Source: Norana najaformis (Eukaryota; Annelida; Clitellata; Crassiclitellata; Hormogastridae). Taken from it: a DNA stretch of 64,000 nucleotides. A program made the position numbers and the translations under genes. Shown here in pieces: positions 22,801 to 34,872 of this stretch. The stretch covers positions 34,245,727 to 34,309,726 of the forward strand of contig OZ029916.1 of assembly GCA_964023275.1 (NCBI GenBank), in the 5' to 3' direction. Position 1 is the first letter of the stretch. Every line of letters begins with the position of its first letter. The notes under the pieces are model-generated. The model was not told the DNA's origin and did not search any database. It saw only the letters and a list, made by a program, of their open reading frames with translations.

Positions 22801-25800
22801 ATTATAACAAAAATTTTTACTTCGTTGCAAAAACTTACTTCACAGTCAAGCATCAAGTACCGTAAATACCCATTAATTTTTAAGCTCAGAATTAATCATG
22901 AACAACCTTGTTTACCTGTTTCATAGCTTCAACCATGGTTACTGTCTTGCCAGTACCTGGCGGTCCAAAAATGAGAAACGGCGCTGGGCGGGATGATCCT
23001 GCCACAATATGCCTCACTGCTAACTCTTGCTGCGCATTATCTTCTATCAGACGATTGTAAAATCTAACAGTCAAACCAACCACATTCCAACACATTACCA
23101 TTATGCTTTTGCTATGTTTCTATACTATAGTCATACAACAGGTGGCACTACTTGGAATGTTTTGGCCACATATTTAGGTCAGTTAGATACACGTGTGTTA
23201 CATCTAAAATTGAGAGGCACATAAAGGAGCTACATTATGGATGCTAATACACACACACAAACATCACTATATAAATTTATTACAGTCATAAACATGGAAT
23301 GCTGAAACAGAACTCCTTTAAATAAGAATCATGCGTTGGTTTTGTAAAGTAAGGTAAGCCAAGTGCTGCTAAGTTATTGCGCACTTCTATCAACAGAGTC
23401 ATGGTCTTAGGGATAATTACTTTTGTGAAAGTGCAAACATGAGAAAGCAATCGAAAAACTACATGTGCAGTCAGTAATTCTGAACTGAGTCGTGCGACAA
23501 GTGTGCGTGAACATCTTGTCCAGGGTTGTTACACAGAGTCTGCTCAGCAGGCTCAAATTCACAATCACTGGTTTACAGACCCAGCAAGCCACCATAAATA
23601 CGATTATGTTGCACATTAGTTAAGGAAATGGGCTGCAAAACTTCAGTTTCCTACAAATAGAGTCAAACTGCAGCTAACTTCATGGCCATCTTGACTGGTT
23701 GAATGCATCCATGTCCACAGATGTTGTCAGTTTTTGGGAAAAAGATGTCATAGAGACTGTTTTCCTCGGCAAACTGAATCGCTCGATGCTGCAGGCGGAT
23801 AGGAAGGCGATTGAAGTTGAAGCGACAGTTAAACTTCATTTTTGAGATCCAACTTTTTCGAAAACTAAACAAAAAGAAAGCATGAAAATAAAAGTAGTCA
23901 ATCAAGCAATGAAGCATTATCCAAAACAAGTAATAATCATTTGAGAAATTTGCTAAATAATAACAATAATAATATATCATGAGATAAGAATTATAAACAT
24001 CACAGTTGATCAGTATATTCTCTCATAAAAATACAACACCTCCTATGCATCACTTACAACTAAACATGTATATACTAATAATTATAATCATAACTATAAT
24101 CAAGATACTGTCCTCATTAGCACTTGAAGTACACCACAACCTTCACAAAACACAACCTGTGAGAGCAACATCAAGCACAACATTATAATAGCGCTCTTGA
24201 TGTTCTCAGAAAGTGCTTGAGAAATGGTAAATGAATACAGATAAACACAGCTGAGTTTGCAACTAGGTAAAACTGAAAGAGAAATCTTGCACTATCTTTC
24301 TATCCTTGAAAAGAATCCAATCCTCCAACACGCAAACATTATAATGCCTAAATTTAAACTGCACTAACTTTTCACTTAGGCCGAGTTCCACTTTATTGAG
24401 ACAGGTCCTGTGAACATAGGCCTTGTATTCAGTCGCCTCTGGTGTCTTGTCACTCTTCAGCAGACGGAGAAACAGGTGGTCACCAACAAGGACCGATGGC
24501 CGATTTTCTGACAGGCCGGGAACCTAAAATTTGAAAAATTGAAACTTCAACGCAGTCTTCTATGCTATCTGCTTATTCAAAAAAATTTTCATTATCATAA
24601 TTTTTGGAGCAACAGTTGATAAAAGTAGGTAATACTTAGGCGTAGAACCTAAAATTAGAAAAATTTAAACTTCAAAGCAATGTTCATGATTATTAAATAA
24701 GGACAGCTGCTGCTAAGTGCAGAATTAGATTCTCAGAAAGATGCTATATAAATGCTTAATAACAACAAAAGACCAATGGCAGCTTATTTTACCATCATCT
24801 GACAGTTATTTATATGCAAATTAAATGACGACTGACAGAGCAATAGATCTCAGGATTTCTTCAAAACTTTTTGCACCAAAATTCACTTGTAACTCGTAAG
24901 ATTAAGCAATAGGCAAGGTTTTCTACATATCGACACAGATCTTTCTAGATTGGCTCCTTATTATGTTTCTGTTTGTCACCTTTGCAATATAAGCACAGGG
25001 CAGTGGTAAGGTATTCCGTCTTGCTATAAGCTTCTGTAAATATCAGTCTTGTGAGTCTCGGTTGTAAGGTGGAACATTTCTTGACTGAACACAGGTAAAA
25101 TGAAAGCTTACATCTAAAGTAAGAAGTTTACGGTCTTCCTTGGAGTCATCAAGAGCTACTTGAACCATGTCATATTTTCTAATATCGACTTCCATTTGTA
25201 GCTCTTCAATATGAAGCAGATGAGAAAAGCGGTTGCGGTAATTCCCCTCGCCAAGAGAAGTAGTTAAAAGTCTCCTGGCAAACAAACACACAGCAATACT
25301 TACACAGCAATACTTAAGTCATTTTCACTTAGTCATTTTCAGATTACTTTACGGGAGCATGAGTCTAGAAGTTAGTGTTCCTGCATGTCAGCCCAGCGGT
25401 GGGGAAAAAAATCCCCTCCAGGCAGACAGTTGTTTCAAGATTTCCGCTCCACTTGGTCTCCCACCATCATATGCTGAGACTAAGAAAAATAAAGTAGCTA
25501 ACACTTCATATTGATGGCTGCCTCAAAGGGTTAGCTTAAGAAACTGTGCTCTTATTCTCTTCTCCTTACATTACATATCAGTAACTTACTCTCACTGTGG
25601 TCAGTTTTAATGAGGTAATGCCAGAAGCGGTCATTTTAGATGGGTTAATTTCAGATGTGGTCACTTTTGATGGATTAATTCAGATGAGGTCAGTTTAGAC
25701 GAGGTGATTTCAGATATGGTCATTTTAGACGTGAGTTTAGACATGCCCTGCTGTTTGTAATCATATTAAATAGACTACTCTATCTGTAATGCAGTGTTAT

Positions 25801-28800
25801 TGAACATTTATATAGCACCTTCAGTATCACTCAAAGGCACTTCCCACCAGCTCATGCAATGCTAAAGTCAGTTAAAAACTTCAAGTTCATTTGCAGGTGA
25901 ACGACGGTCAAACAGCTGGAAAAGTCTCCAGCAGCAGGCTCTTGCAAACATGTAGATGCCCTACCAAAACCTCTTCCTCCAGCACGACAGCTGAACAATT
26001 ATTCTAAGTTCCTTGTTCAGACTGCATCAACAAAGATAAATGATGACAGCCAAATGAAGCACTTTGGTTATTTTCTAATTGGTTACATTAACTTTCTTTC
26101 AGTCATCAATTCATTGGTAGATAATTTTAATGAAACCACTCTAGAATTTTACAGATGACTGCTACAATGGTCATGCCAGATGCAGATAATTTAAATGTGG
26201 TAGCTTCAGATACGCAATACTGTGACTGATGTTAACCAGGACTGAATGCTTCTGTTGCAACAGTTACGTAACTCAGAAAATTTGAGAGCACTTACTTGAT
26301 ATCACAGATTTTCTCCCTTGATTCATCTTTCTTCGCTTCCTCCTTAAGGCCGTGGTTTACAGCCCTTCGTACTCCAACAGGAATGTCGTATCGTTCCAGA
26401 GGCACCTTTTGTATCAGTTTGTCTCGTGAACGATCCCTATAAAAGTCACCAAAGATATTTATCTTATATATAACACATTATTTTTAAAAAATAAGTGAAA
26501 ATCTCAATCCTTGTTATGTTGAGCGCAAAGTAACTAGCACTTCAAAGATGCTTCATAAATATCCTGATAATACATAAATAGACACAGAATGTATATATAT
26601 ATATGTATATATGTATATCAATGGATACGTCTGTTTGGAGTAAAAGCTACTGCCAAATCAAAGTAAGTCAGCTGTTTTCAAAGCAGAAAACATGTACACA
26701 AAGAAAAAAATTTTAAAAGTCAATATTTAGTAGTTTGTATATTTGCAAACTCTGCACAAGTTGTGTGTAAGTTGTACATGCATTTATCTTTTGCTCAAAT
26801 CTGAAAATTTACTACTTTCAGTCTATTTATGATTCACACAATTTCCTGTTGCCTGGCTGCAAAGCGCACTTTTGAAGTTTGTATATCAAACTTCAGTTGT
26901 ACTGTATAGTATTGCAAAAATGGGACATTCATAAGACAGTCATTAGTCGTCAGTAATCCACTCTAATCAAATCTAATCTAAACTCTTCAGTAGCACCGTT
27001 ATCATAATGCCCAAGTCATCAGTCTAGTGACTTCTACAGCACCAGTCTCAATGCACAAGGCATCAAGTGATGGTTGCTAATGTACATGGATTACAATAGA
27101 AGCTGTTACATTTATTACAAACCTTATCAGTATTACAACCTTATCAGTATTAGAACCTTATCAGTATTACAACCTCATCGGTATTACAACCTTATCAGTA
27201 TTACAACCTTGTCAGTATCAATAGGTTGCATGTCTCAACAATGTATGGCTAACTCCATGAAGCACTGGGATTCAAGTCCAGGACAGAAAGCAGGAAGGCA
27301 AACACCAATCTGCCATCATAATAATCACAACGATCATTTAAGCAGTATGCAAGCAATAATTGTTTCAGTGGTTCCAGTATACATGCAACATATGCATGCA
27401 TGTATCTCAATATTTGTCTGGCACCTTCTAAGAACCTCAAAGGCACTGGAACAACCCATCTAATACATGTAAAAAGAAACTGGAAGTATATCTTTGAAGA
27501 AATGAAGGAGAATCTTACCACTTTGGGCGCAGACCTTCAACAGTTTTAACAGGTGCCATCTTTACTGACACTCTTGGTGGGCGTTTATACGGTGACTTTG
27601 GACCCAGTTCCTTCATTATCTGTGTAACGATTTGCACTTCAACATCACGCACTATAGTCATCTTTGGCTTGGAAAATACAAATGCAATTTTTGTGCAGTA
27701 GAAACCGATTCCACGCTTTAGACAAAGCAAACACACAGTGAGCTGGCCATCTACAAAAAAACAAACATCAAGAACTAAATGTAAAATAATCACCTATTTA
27801 TAAAATATTTAAGCAATAATCGCTCATTAGTATTGTACAGTTATAACTTATGAACTAGTCATTCACCGTTTTAATAAATGTTTTAATAACAGTAAGAACT
27901 GGCTTTAAAATCCAAATATCAATGTCTGATCTAATCAGTAGAACATCACCATTGCAATGCACAAGGCATCAATTGATGGTTGCTTTAAGTCTAATGCATT
28001 TCACAATCATAATCCTTTGGCCAGAACCACAAAGTCATGGAGACCAATAACTGGTCTACTAATAGCTAAACACACATTCTAAAGATCACATTTTACACTA
28101 TAGCACTCTATTTATAACCTATGTTTTATGAAAGTTTAAAAGTTTTATTAATAAGAAAGTCTTGTTTAGCGACTTCTTACTGGGCAGCAGAGGTTGCTGG
28201 CCAGGTCTATTCTTCAACTGAAAGTCACTGTATCGACGTCGTGTTGCCGATGTCTGGTCAACAATCTCACAGCGCTCAAAAGTAACATTGGAATCATTGC
28301 AATTTTTTACGCAGAAATCGATGACCTTCTTCGTGCCATCAACTGATTCAAGTGAGATTTTCTCAGCTTCAGGTGAGGAGGCGCTCGGTGACGTGATAAC
28401 AACTCCATTGCGGTTGGCCTTAAGCTTGTCCCTATCAATCCAAACATAAGTACCCAAATAAGTATCAACACACTTAATACAGCACCTAATAGCAATCTTT
28501 TGGAATAACTGCACATAAAATAACAATGGTGATGATAATGATGATGATGACGATGAAAACAATAATAACAATAGTAACATTAATAATAACCTAACCTTAC
28601 ACTAACCTCATGGCTTGAGAGTTGAAGTCTCATTTGGGACTCTACTGTGGCAGACACCTTTCATACTTACCAGCTACATCAGTTAGCACAGATCGTGCAG
28701 CTGAACAGGCAGCAGCTCGAAAAAATGTTAAATACAGTCAACTCCTTGCTACATATAATTTCATCCCTCTGGTTTTTTAAATGCTTGGTCTCATCAATAG

Positions 28801-30932
28801 TGCTGTATTTGCTTTCATCATGGAGTTGGAACAAAGCCTTACTGATATCTCCAGAGATTTAAAACAGACTGCACATCTTTTTTAACGTCTGACATTGACA
28901 ATTCAGCGCTTCAGTGCAGTTGTCTTGGGACTCTGCTGTGACAGACACCTTCCATGTGTCAGAACTTGATGAGTAGCTGCCATTCCAAATGTAATTTCTA
29001 ATCTTCTTAGACATTTTTAGGTCCCACAGGATTATATGTACCTTGGGGATTGTTTACAAAAAAGAAAAAATAATACACAGTGCAGTCCCATTTACATGCA
29101 AACTTTTTAAAGGCAAATCCACTTAATGCATGCTTGCACCATGGCTCCCAAAGCTATCCCTTTAATACATGAGATGCATTAAAACACAGTGCAGAAATTT
29201 ATAGTATAGTCCTATATGACAGAATTTTGTAAAATGAATACACATACAGCATTGGCTTTAAGCCAAGCAGGGGCAGTACAGTTCCAAAACAGGTCAAACT
29301 TTCTACAGCTGCACATGTCTCCACTTCACTAACGCGATAACGGGACCATGCCTAGTAGCAGATGTAACCGAGATAAATTACGATACCTATGCCCCTGTCT
29401 GCCAAAACCAGACTAGCTAACACCAGCAGAACAGAAGCTTAGCTGCAGTCTCAGCCAAAGTGACAGCTGTGTACCATAAGCCAGGCAGTCCACTGCAGGC
29501 ACTTCACTCTTTAAAAGAATGTCTAGAAACAGTGCATGTTAATGTAGCCAAAAACATAAATTGTCTGGTATTAAATCTCAACCATTTTTGCTGTTAACCA
29601 CATAGCAATGGGGCCTTTTAAAGTAATTGGACAAAATCATCTAGCAGCCTTCCCTTTGAGCTTTCTAGCCACAAAAAGACTTATATAAATCTTACACCAA
29701 TTTCAGCATGGTTCTATTAACACATGGTCTGTTAACGTGGTTGCAGCGGCTTTGCCTCCTGAGGACCACACGTAAACGGGTCTGCATAGCAACAGCCAAT
29801 TCCATACACCAGTGTCTAATGCACAAGGCATCAACTTATGCTTCCGTCTGCCTCCCTTTCTTCTCCCTCGTTCTCTCTGTCCTACATCTGTACAAGCCTC
29901 TCCATATGTCATTGTTTTCATAATCTGCATTTCCTGAAACATGATTGCCCATATGCATCAGGTTTCATAGTTTACATTTCCCCACACATGGATAATCAGA
30001 GATCATCATTAACCGACATAACGTCAGGTTTTATAAGGCTTCAAAAAGGTGCTTAATTACATTATATTTCAATACCTGTATTTAACAAAAATTGTCTCGG
30101 TACATGTACATCTGCAGGCATCTGCATATATAAATGCTATCAGATACTAATCGAATGTCTGTTTTTCACAGGCTCCAAACAGGTGCTATAAAAAATATTG
30201 GCTTGTAAACATTAAATTACACTAACAACTAACAAATCAAGTGTGCAGCTGTGCACAAATGTACACAAATGCAACTGAATAATAACATATGTCCAAAGTG
30301 GTTCAGATGACATTTCATATGTCCAAAGTGGTTCAGATGACATTTCATCTGTGCTAGCACCACTGCAATTTACAAGCCAAGCATGTAAAAAGCCAATTCT
30401 TCTTAACTTCCTCTTCCATTGAGACGTTACTATCATCCATTTTCACAAGTCTACAAAAAATGCATTTCAGAATATCTGCTCTAACATTCCTGCTGAATAC
30501 TAACCACTCTTTGCTTAGGCTGAAGATCCTATGTCTTCGTCCAGCTAAGTGCTGCTGCATAGTAGTCAAGCTGTTGCAATATATTTTGCAGATGTCACAG
30601 AAATGTTGTCGATTGTTGACAGTAGGAATCCTCGGCGTGGCCACAGGCGGTGGTTGTGGTGGCAGCTGTTGGTTCATTTCAAGCTGCCTGGCCACCTTTG
30701 ATTCCTTCTTTGACTTTGGTTGTTCGCTCAACTGCTGGCTTTCATTTGGCGGATCGTGGATCGGTTCCAGTGAGCTCCGATGAATCACTAAAAACTGGTC
30801 AACCACAACTCTTTTGCAAGGCGATTTTTTTGGTGTCGATCTTGGAGCTGATTTTAGTTCTGTCTGACCATTTCTTATCAAAGGACTGCTCGATGGAGTC
30901 TTGGGACTTTTTGCCGCCTTCAAACTTGCCAT
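16802..30932 (-). CDS. MOV10: MOV10-type RNA helicase with N-terminal C2H2 zinc finger
   Basis: Fourteen exons, 5' to 3' on the minus strand: 30932-30505, 28431-28181, 27750-27519, 26436-26296, 25274-25112, 24523-24369, 23864-23679, 23063-22916, 22246-22085, 21879-21573, 20402-19984, 19707-19522, 18350-18262, 17036-16802. They give 3102 bases and 1033 residues, close to the roughly 1000 of vertebrate MOV10. Order: basic Pro/Ser-rich leader; U1/matrin-type finger C112-x2-C115-x12-H128-x5-H134; MOV10 N-terminal and [15 protein letters not shown] region; superfamily-1 UPF1-like helicase core with Walker A GPPGTGKT (552-559), DEAG (671-674), GDPEQL (705-710), RNYRSH (762-767), EEFQGQE (889-895) and NVSITRAK (929-936). 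The family unwinds RNA 5' to 3' and acts in the cytoplasm with Argonaute silencing and retroelement restriction. All motif residues are intact. Intron 9 is GC-AG. A 5' UTR acceptor may lie at 30942-30943. Expression is not shown. Confidence 0.93.
17224..18040 (+). mobile_element. MULE-like DNA transposon relic with arrayed terminal inverted repeats
   Basis: It lies in the last intron of MOV10. The left end (about 17226-17320) is an array of ACAAAATGTCATG-like units; the right end (about 17909-18036) is the same array inverted. Between them is a broken transposase-like C-terminus. Subrepeat terminal inverted repeats plus this ORF type fit a Mutator-like element. The exact ends and target duplication are not clear by eye. 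Confidence 0.6.
17320..17793 (+). pseudogene. MULE-type transposase C-terminal remnant
   Basis: One frame carries [14 protein letters not shown], then an in-frame TGA (17431-17433), then [24 protein letters not shown] and [16 protein letters not shown], ending at 17793. The pattern (E-D-x-I-G, R-R-G, N-N-x-V-E-G-x-x-x-A-F-N, H-P-T) is that of the C-terminal region of MULE transposase-type proteins in animal genomes. The TGA sits where an Arg (CGA) is expected, so this looks like a disabled copy. The catalytic part is absent. Confidence 0.6.
18600..19090. repeat. Degraded dispersed retroelement in a MOV10 intron
   Basis: It contains ATTTAAAGCACTTGTAACATG and a stretch reading TTCACACACGAGGAGCACAG that resembles the LINE/SINE 3' pieces at about 2700-2820 and 59340-59470 in style. 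It is heavily diverged; no gene is supported. Confidence 0.4.
19110..19395 (-). pseudogene. Non-LTR retrotransposon endonuclease fragment
   Basis: The minus strand reads a short segment with [20 protein letters not shown], the conserved Y-x-P-P-S-S-S segment of apurinic-type endonuclease domains in CR1/jockey-like LINEs. The frame ends before the next conserved GDFN block, so this is a decayed internal fragment. It lies in the MOV10 intron between exons 12 and 13, on the same strand as the gene. Confidence 0.65.
23450..23610 (-). mobile_element. tRNA-derived SINE copy
   Basis: The minus strand matches the plus-strand SINE at about 62066-62240: GGGTCTGT, then TGCTGAGCAGACT, then the body. It lies in a MOV10 intron. 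Confidence 0.6.
25349..25570 (+). mobile_element. SINE copy (GGGTTAGCTTAA-ended family)
   Basis: It shares CATATGCTGAGACTAAGAAA and TGGCTGCCTC...GGGTTAGCTTAA with copies at about 32853-33065 (plus), 41101-41240 (minus) and 45065-45355 (minus). It lies in a MOV10 intron. Confidence 0.55.
25600..25750 (+). repeat. Degenerate ~30-bp tandem repeat
   Basis: About four imperfect units near ATTTCAGATGTGGTCATTTT within a MOV10 intron. A further loose copy lies at about 26160-26215. Confidence 0.5.
27118..27221 (+). repeat. 17-bp minisatellite
   Basis: Six to seven copies of ACCTTATCAGTATTACA with point variants, in a MOV10 intron. The open frame across it is an artefact. Confidence 0.8.
28432..30504 (-). 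other. First coding-region intron of MOV10
   Basis: 2.07 kb, with donor GTTAGT and an acceptor ending in TTGATAG. It has a short GAT tract at about 28530-28555 and a direct 31-bp-spaced duplication at about 30290-30345 (TATGTCCAAAGTGGTTCAGA twice). No internal exon is supported, and the flanking phases join directly. Confidence 0.6.
30531..30597 (-). other. MOV10 zinc-finger coding segment
   Basis: Minus-strand codons for [20 protein letters not shown] then RRH, a C-x2-C-x12-H-x5-H finger of the U1-C/matrin/JAZ type known mainly for RNA or double-stranded RNA binding. It sits in the first coding exon, whose donor at 30504-30503 joins the MOV10 body in phase through a split Trp codon. Confidence 0.75.
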
Positions 30933-32852
30933 TTTGTTGACCTAATGAAATTCTGATTCACAGAATTAATTTCCTGGAAAACAAGGCACATACTCAAGAA
31001 TAACTTTCAAAGATATTTGTATGCAAGTAATCTTTATTTTAGTCTACTATAACAAAGTATATGAGAACAGTAAGCAGCAGAATATGTAGAGCCTGAATGT
31101 GCCACAGCTCCCTGCTTCCTGACACAGCTTCCTGACATGAAATTTTTTCTTGCACACATCTACCTTTTTCTATCACTTTCAGGCAGATATTTGCAACAGA
31201 CTTAACTGCAGAACTGCTTTGCAATTTACTAAACACATATATTTCATTTTAAAGTTTGTCCATGTAATCAAATGAAACATGCCAATCCACCATGGGTCTG
31301 ATTTTGGGTACTGTTACCGAACCTCTCCAAATTTTACCTAACGTTAGCTATGAAAATGAATAGTCGAATGCACCTATTCCCATCTTCAAGAACCACTCAG
31401 AGAATTTTCTATGAATTTTCAAAGTTTGAACTTAACTCCACAGAAAATGGTCTATCACCATATCTTTACACAAATTCCAAGCGTGGTCATATGCTGGTGT
31501 CTCCCAGGATGCAAACATACCATCAATGTAAATTATTTTATTGTAATAATATGTAATTCATCTCCATAAACACATTAATGTAATGAAATAATTAAAGCAA
31601 GTTTTAAAGTTCAAAGAACAGTCCGCCACTGCCTTTAGTCGGGTAATGCCAATCACAAGCCTGGATAAAGGAGGAGGGTGACGTCAACGGCCTTTGATGC
31701 CATAACATTGGAACTATTACTACAGAACAGTTGAGTTTCTTATAGTTACTAATATAATTAATAATTATATGTTATAATTATAAATAGGCATACACAAGTA
31801 ATCATAGCATTTGTATCATAACAAGACAATCATTAACATTATTAGTACTTTATGCGTATTATGTATTATGCAACATAATTGGCATAACATATTCTTTGAA
31901 GTCCTGTGTATCACCAAGTAAAAATTTGATACGATTTTGACTCAGCAGAATCAAGATCCTTAGGACGATTATCGAAACAGCCACCCAACATTTTTAGATT
32001 TTTTTATATACGTCATCATAGGTCGCAAAGCGACGTCTAATCATCAGTATATTTTTAGCCCTGTTTGACTGTTTGGTGTAATTTATAGGGTTGCCGACCC
32101 GAAAGAATAAAGCCTCACTCTCCGAGAAGAGCGAAGATTGCTGTCACAGCCGAGCTGGCCCCATTGGCAATGTTTGCTTCCAGTTAAGCGAGTAATCGAG
32201 ACCAGGACTCTCTCGCGAGTGCCACCTTTTGGGCCGACCGCGTTGAGCAGACATCCGTACTTGGTCCACAGTGGGTATGCACGAGAATCTCGCTACTCCA
32301 CAAATATCAAACCTCGTGACCACCGAACCTAAGGGCACCGAACACGCTGCAAATCTATAAAGACATTATCAGCCGCCAGTATTTCCAAAGCCAGCGAAAC
32401 GGATCGGATAATTTAGGATTACCTGTTCGACCTCACATTTAACTAGTTTATAAAACCTGCACGTGTTTACGTAATTCTCTGATATTTTTTGTAATTGTTG
32501 AATATCGGAAAATCAAATTTACTTCCGGAAACAGGCGGCGTATATTCCCAAGAACACGTATTACTGTGATGCTTCACTTTCTTCGCTAGGATGTTGCTAT
32601 GTCTGTTAATTACGAAACAGTCTATTCAAAGATCTTAAGACTCTAAGATCTTTGATCTATTTCACCATAATAATATAGCATGAAAACGTGACTAAATTTT
32701 GCTGCGACATTTGAAATTGCCTTATGTGTGCGATGTTTGCTTGTTTGTTTGTATTTATGTGTGTATGTATATATACACATGTGTAAATATATGTATGTAT
32801 ACCTATATGTATGTATGCATAGAATGCATGTTTGCTTGTTTGTTTATTGGCA

Positions 32853-33065
32853 CGATAGTCGGAAGTTAGCGGGCTGGTTAATCGGCGAGGTTCAAATCAC
32901 TCCCAGGATGAAAAAGCTTAAATCATGTTTCAATAGTACTCTGGAGCACATCCGCTGAAGGTAAGAGGCTACTGCGAAGGAGAGGATTGTCACCCATCAT
33001 CATACGCCGAGACTAAGAAAACAAAGTCGCTAACTGTTCATACCCATGGCAGCTTTCTCTTGATG
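32853..33065 (+). mobile_element. tRNA-headed SINE copy
   Basis: The head has a box-A-like GTTAGCGGGCTGG and a box-B-like GGTTCAAATCACTCC about 25 bases on. The body shares CATACGCCGAGACTAAGAAAA with the copy at 25349-25570. Confidence 0.55.
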
Positions 33066-33229
33066 TTGGGTGAACTGAATTGATGAGCTTGGTTGCCGGG
33101 GAGAGCAAACGAGTTTTTAGTGGAAAGCTGCCATCTATCGAATAATAAACTGTTGCTTTAACCTTGGGCTTGTTATATGTGCCTTGCGACCAGTTTTTGC
33201 ACTGAGGTTAGTTTCTGTTACGCCATCGT

Positions 33230-33690
33230 AATCGTCATCTGTAGACTTCTTTAGCGCCTTGAGATAAGTCGAGGGAACCAGCTTATTCAGAGGCACTCAA
33301 CCAAATCAGATACGGTAGGCAGGTAAGGTCAGGTTCTATTCCAGGTTGCGATACAAGGGGTCAGTCAGGCAGACATTCAAATGGCTACGGTGGGTGGTGT
33401 TTAGAGTTGGAGAATCGAAGGCTATAAGACTAACATGACTTGTAGGAAGGAGTCAGAATAGGGTTTCTTGAAGAGAAATGTACTGTACGTTTTCGGTTTT
33501 GAATGAAGACCTGCGCAGAGGTTGCAAGTATAAGTTGGGTCGAATAGTTGTCGTAATTCCGGCGGTAGTTTATTCTTGAGAGTAGAGCAGCCTTGAGCTA
33601 TGGAACGATTACCCGATATTAATGCGAAGATTTGTTAGGGCGGAAGTGGAGGGGTTTGAGCTGGGTGATTGGATTGCAAGTAATATTTGA
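33230..33690 (-). mobile_element. CR1-like LINE 3' fragment, diverged
   Basis: Minus-strand match to the LINE tails at 7685-8045 and 9560-9915. Shared marks are the AATAAACTACCGCC segment, TCATTCAAAACCGAAAAC and the terminal CTTTAGCGCC motif. Confidence 0.55.
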
Positions 33691-33732
33691 CGATGATAGG
33701 ATGGATGGGAGGATTGGAGTAAATAAAATAAT

Positions 33733-33960
33733 ATGTAAATGTACACGTTTTACCATAGTGACCGTATGGTCTCGGCTCTGCTCATTTATCAATGAATGAA
33801 TTGATCGGTTGAGATTCTTCACTACTACTGCTCGTTTGGATAGACGCGTCGAGATTTACATCTCGGACTAGTGCGGTTCGTGCACGGGGAGCTTAAATGG
33901 CGTGGCGCCCATTCAAACGGGCAGCGGTGGTGAAGTATCTCACCCGATAAATTCAAAAGT
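33733..33960. mobile_element. Long-TIR element, shorter copy
   Basis: The left arm (about 33733-33845) and inverted right arm (about 33906-33960, truncated) match the arms of 4497-5168. The interior is only about 60 bases, so this is a deletion derivative or a truncated copy. Confidence 0.55.
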
Positions 33961-34837
33961 TGGTCCCTCTTTGAAAAGTTCTGAATCCCGCAACCCAATT
34001 TTAAAATCGTGCTAGCGCCCATAATCCCATATCGATGTGCAACATGGGCATCGAATTTGACGATTATATCCACAGAAATAGTTTGCCGCCTTCCCATACT
34101 TTCAACTTAAACACAACCCATCATAGAGCTCTGCTCCTTCCCTCTCTGGTCTTTGGCAACCTGATTTTAGTCTTCATACAGTATCTCTGCAGAGACAACC
34201 CTTGAAGCCGGTGCCCTGCACTCAGCTTTTAAATAACTCTTCAAGAATTTACAGTTTCACGATTACGAAGAAAACCGCGAAAACCGAGCAAGACGCTTTC
34301 TTCACGAAAGTTCCACTGGAGCGGCACATATAACTTCTAGAAATTTGTTTAAACACCGGCATTTTCTAGCGAACAAAGCTGATTGTTTTATAACCGCCCG
34401 TACGTCTCAGACTGCATTGACGAGTGTCATTCTGCCACCTAGCGAATGCAAGGGAATTTTTCACTAATTCCTTGTTTTTACAGAACGACATCACCTAATG
34501 ACAACAACTTGGACAAAAACGAATACAGTGCCACATCGACAGTAGCCCTAAGCTGTAAGCATCCAACACAAAAATATCCATCAAACAGTTACTGTTATTT
34601 ACTTTGAACAGCTTCCAAAAATATTCTGTTCCATGCATTTCTGAAGCTTGCATATTCACATTCACACGCTAGACGAGCAATGGTTTATTGTAGTGTGTTT
34701 CAAATAATTGCCAGAGAACCCTTTTATTCATGTGCCTTATAGCTTTAGAAAGAGTAATATTGAAATAAAATTTGTGAATATACAATGCATGGAAGATAAC
34801 TTCTGTACACCGTTATCAAATGGCAATGCAGTATTCA

Positions 34838-34872
34838 TCAGATCAGATCAGATCAGATCAGATCAGATCAGA
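34838..34872 (+). repeat. GATCA pentanucleotide microsatellite
   Basis: About seven perfect GATCA units. Confidence 0.9.

Noticed and set aside
27515..27793. Separate small genes across 16.8-30.9 kb on the minus strand
   Set aside because: Each segment is an exon of one MOV10 gene; splice phases join all fourteen.
33825..34097. 90-residue minus-strand frame
   Set aside because: Largely overlaps a long-TIR element copy.
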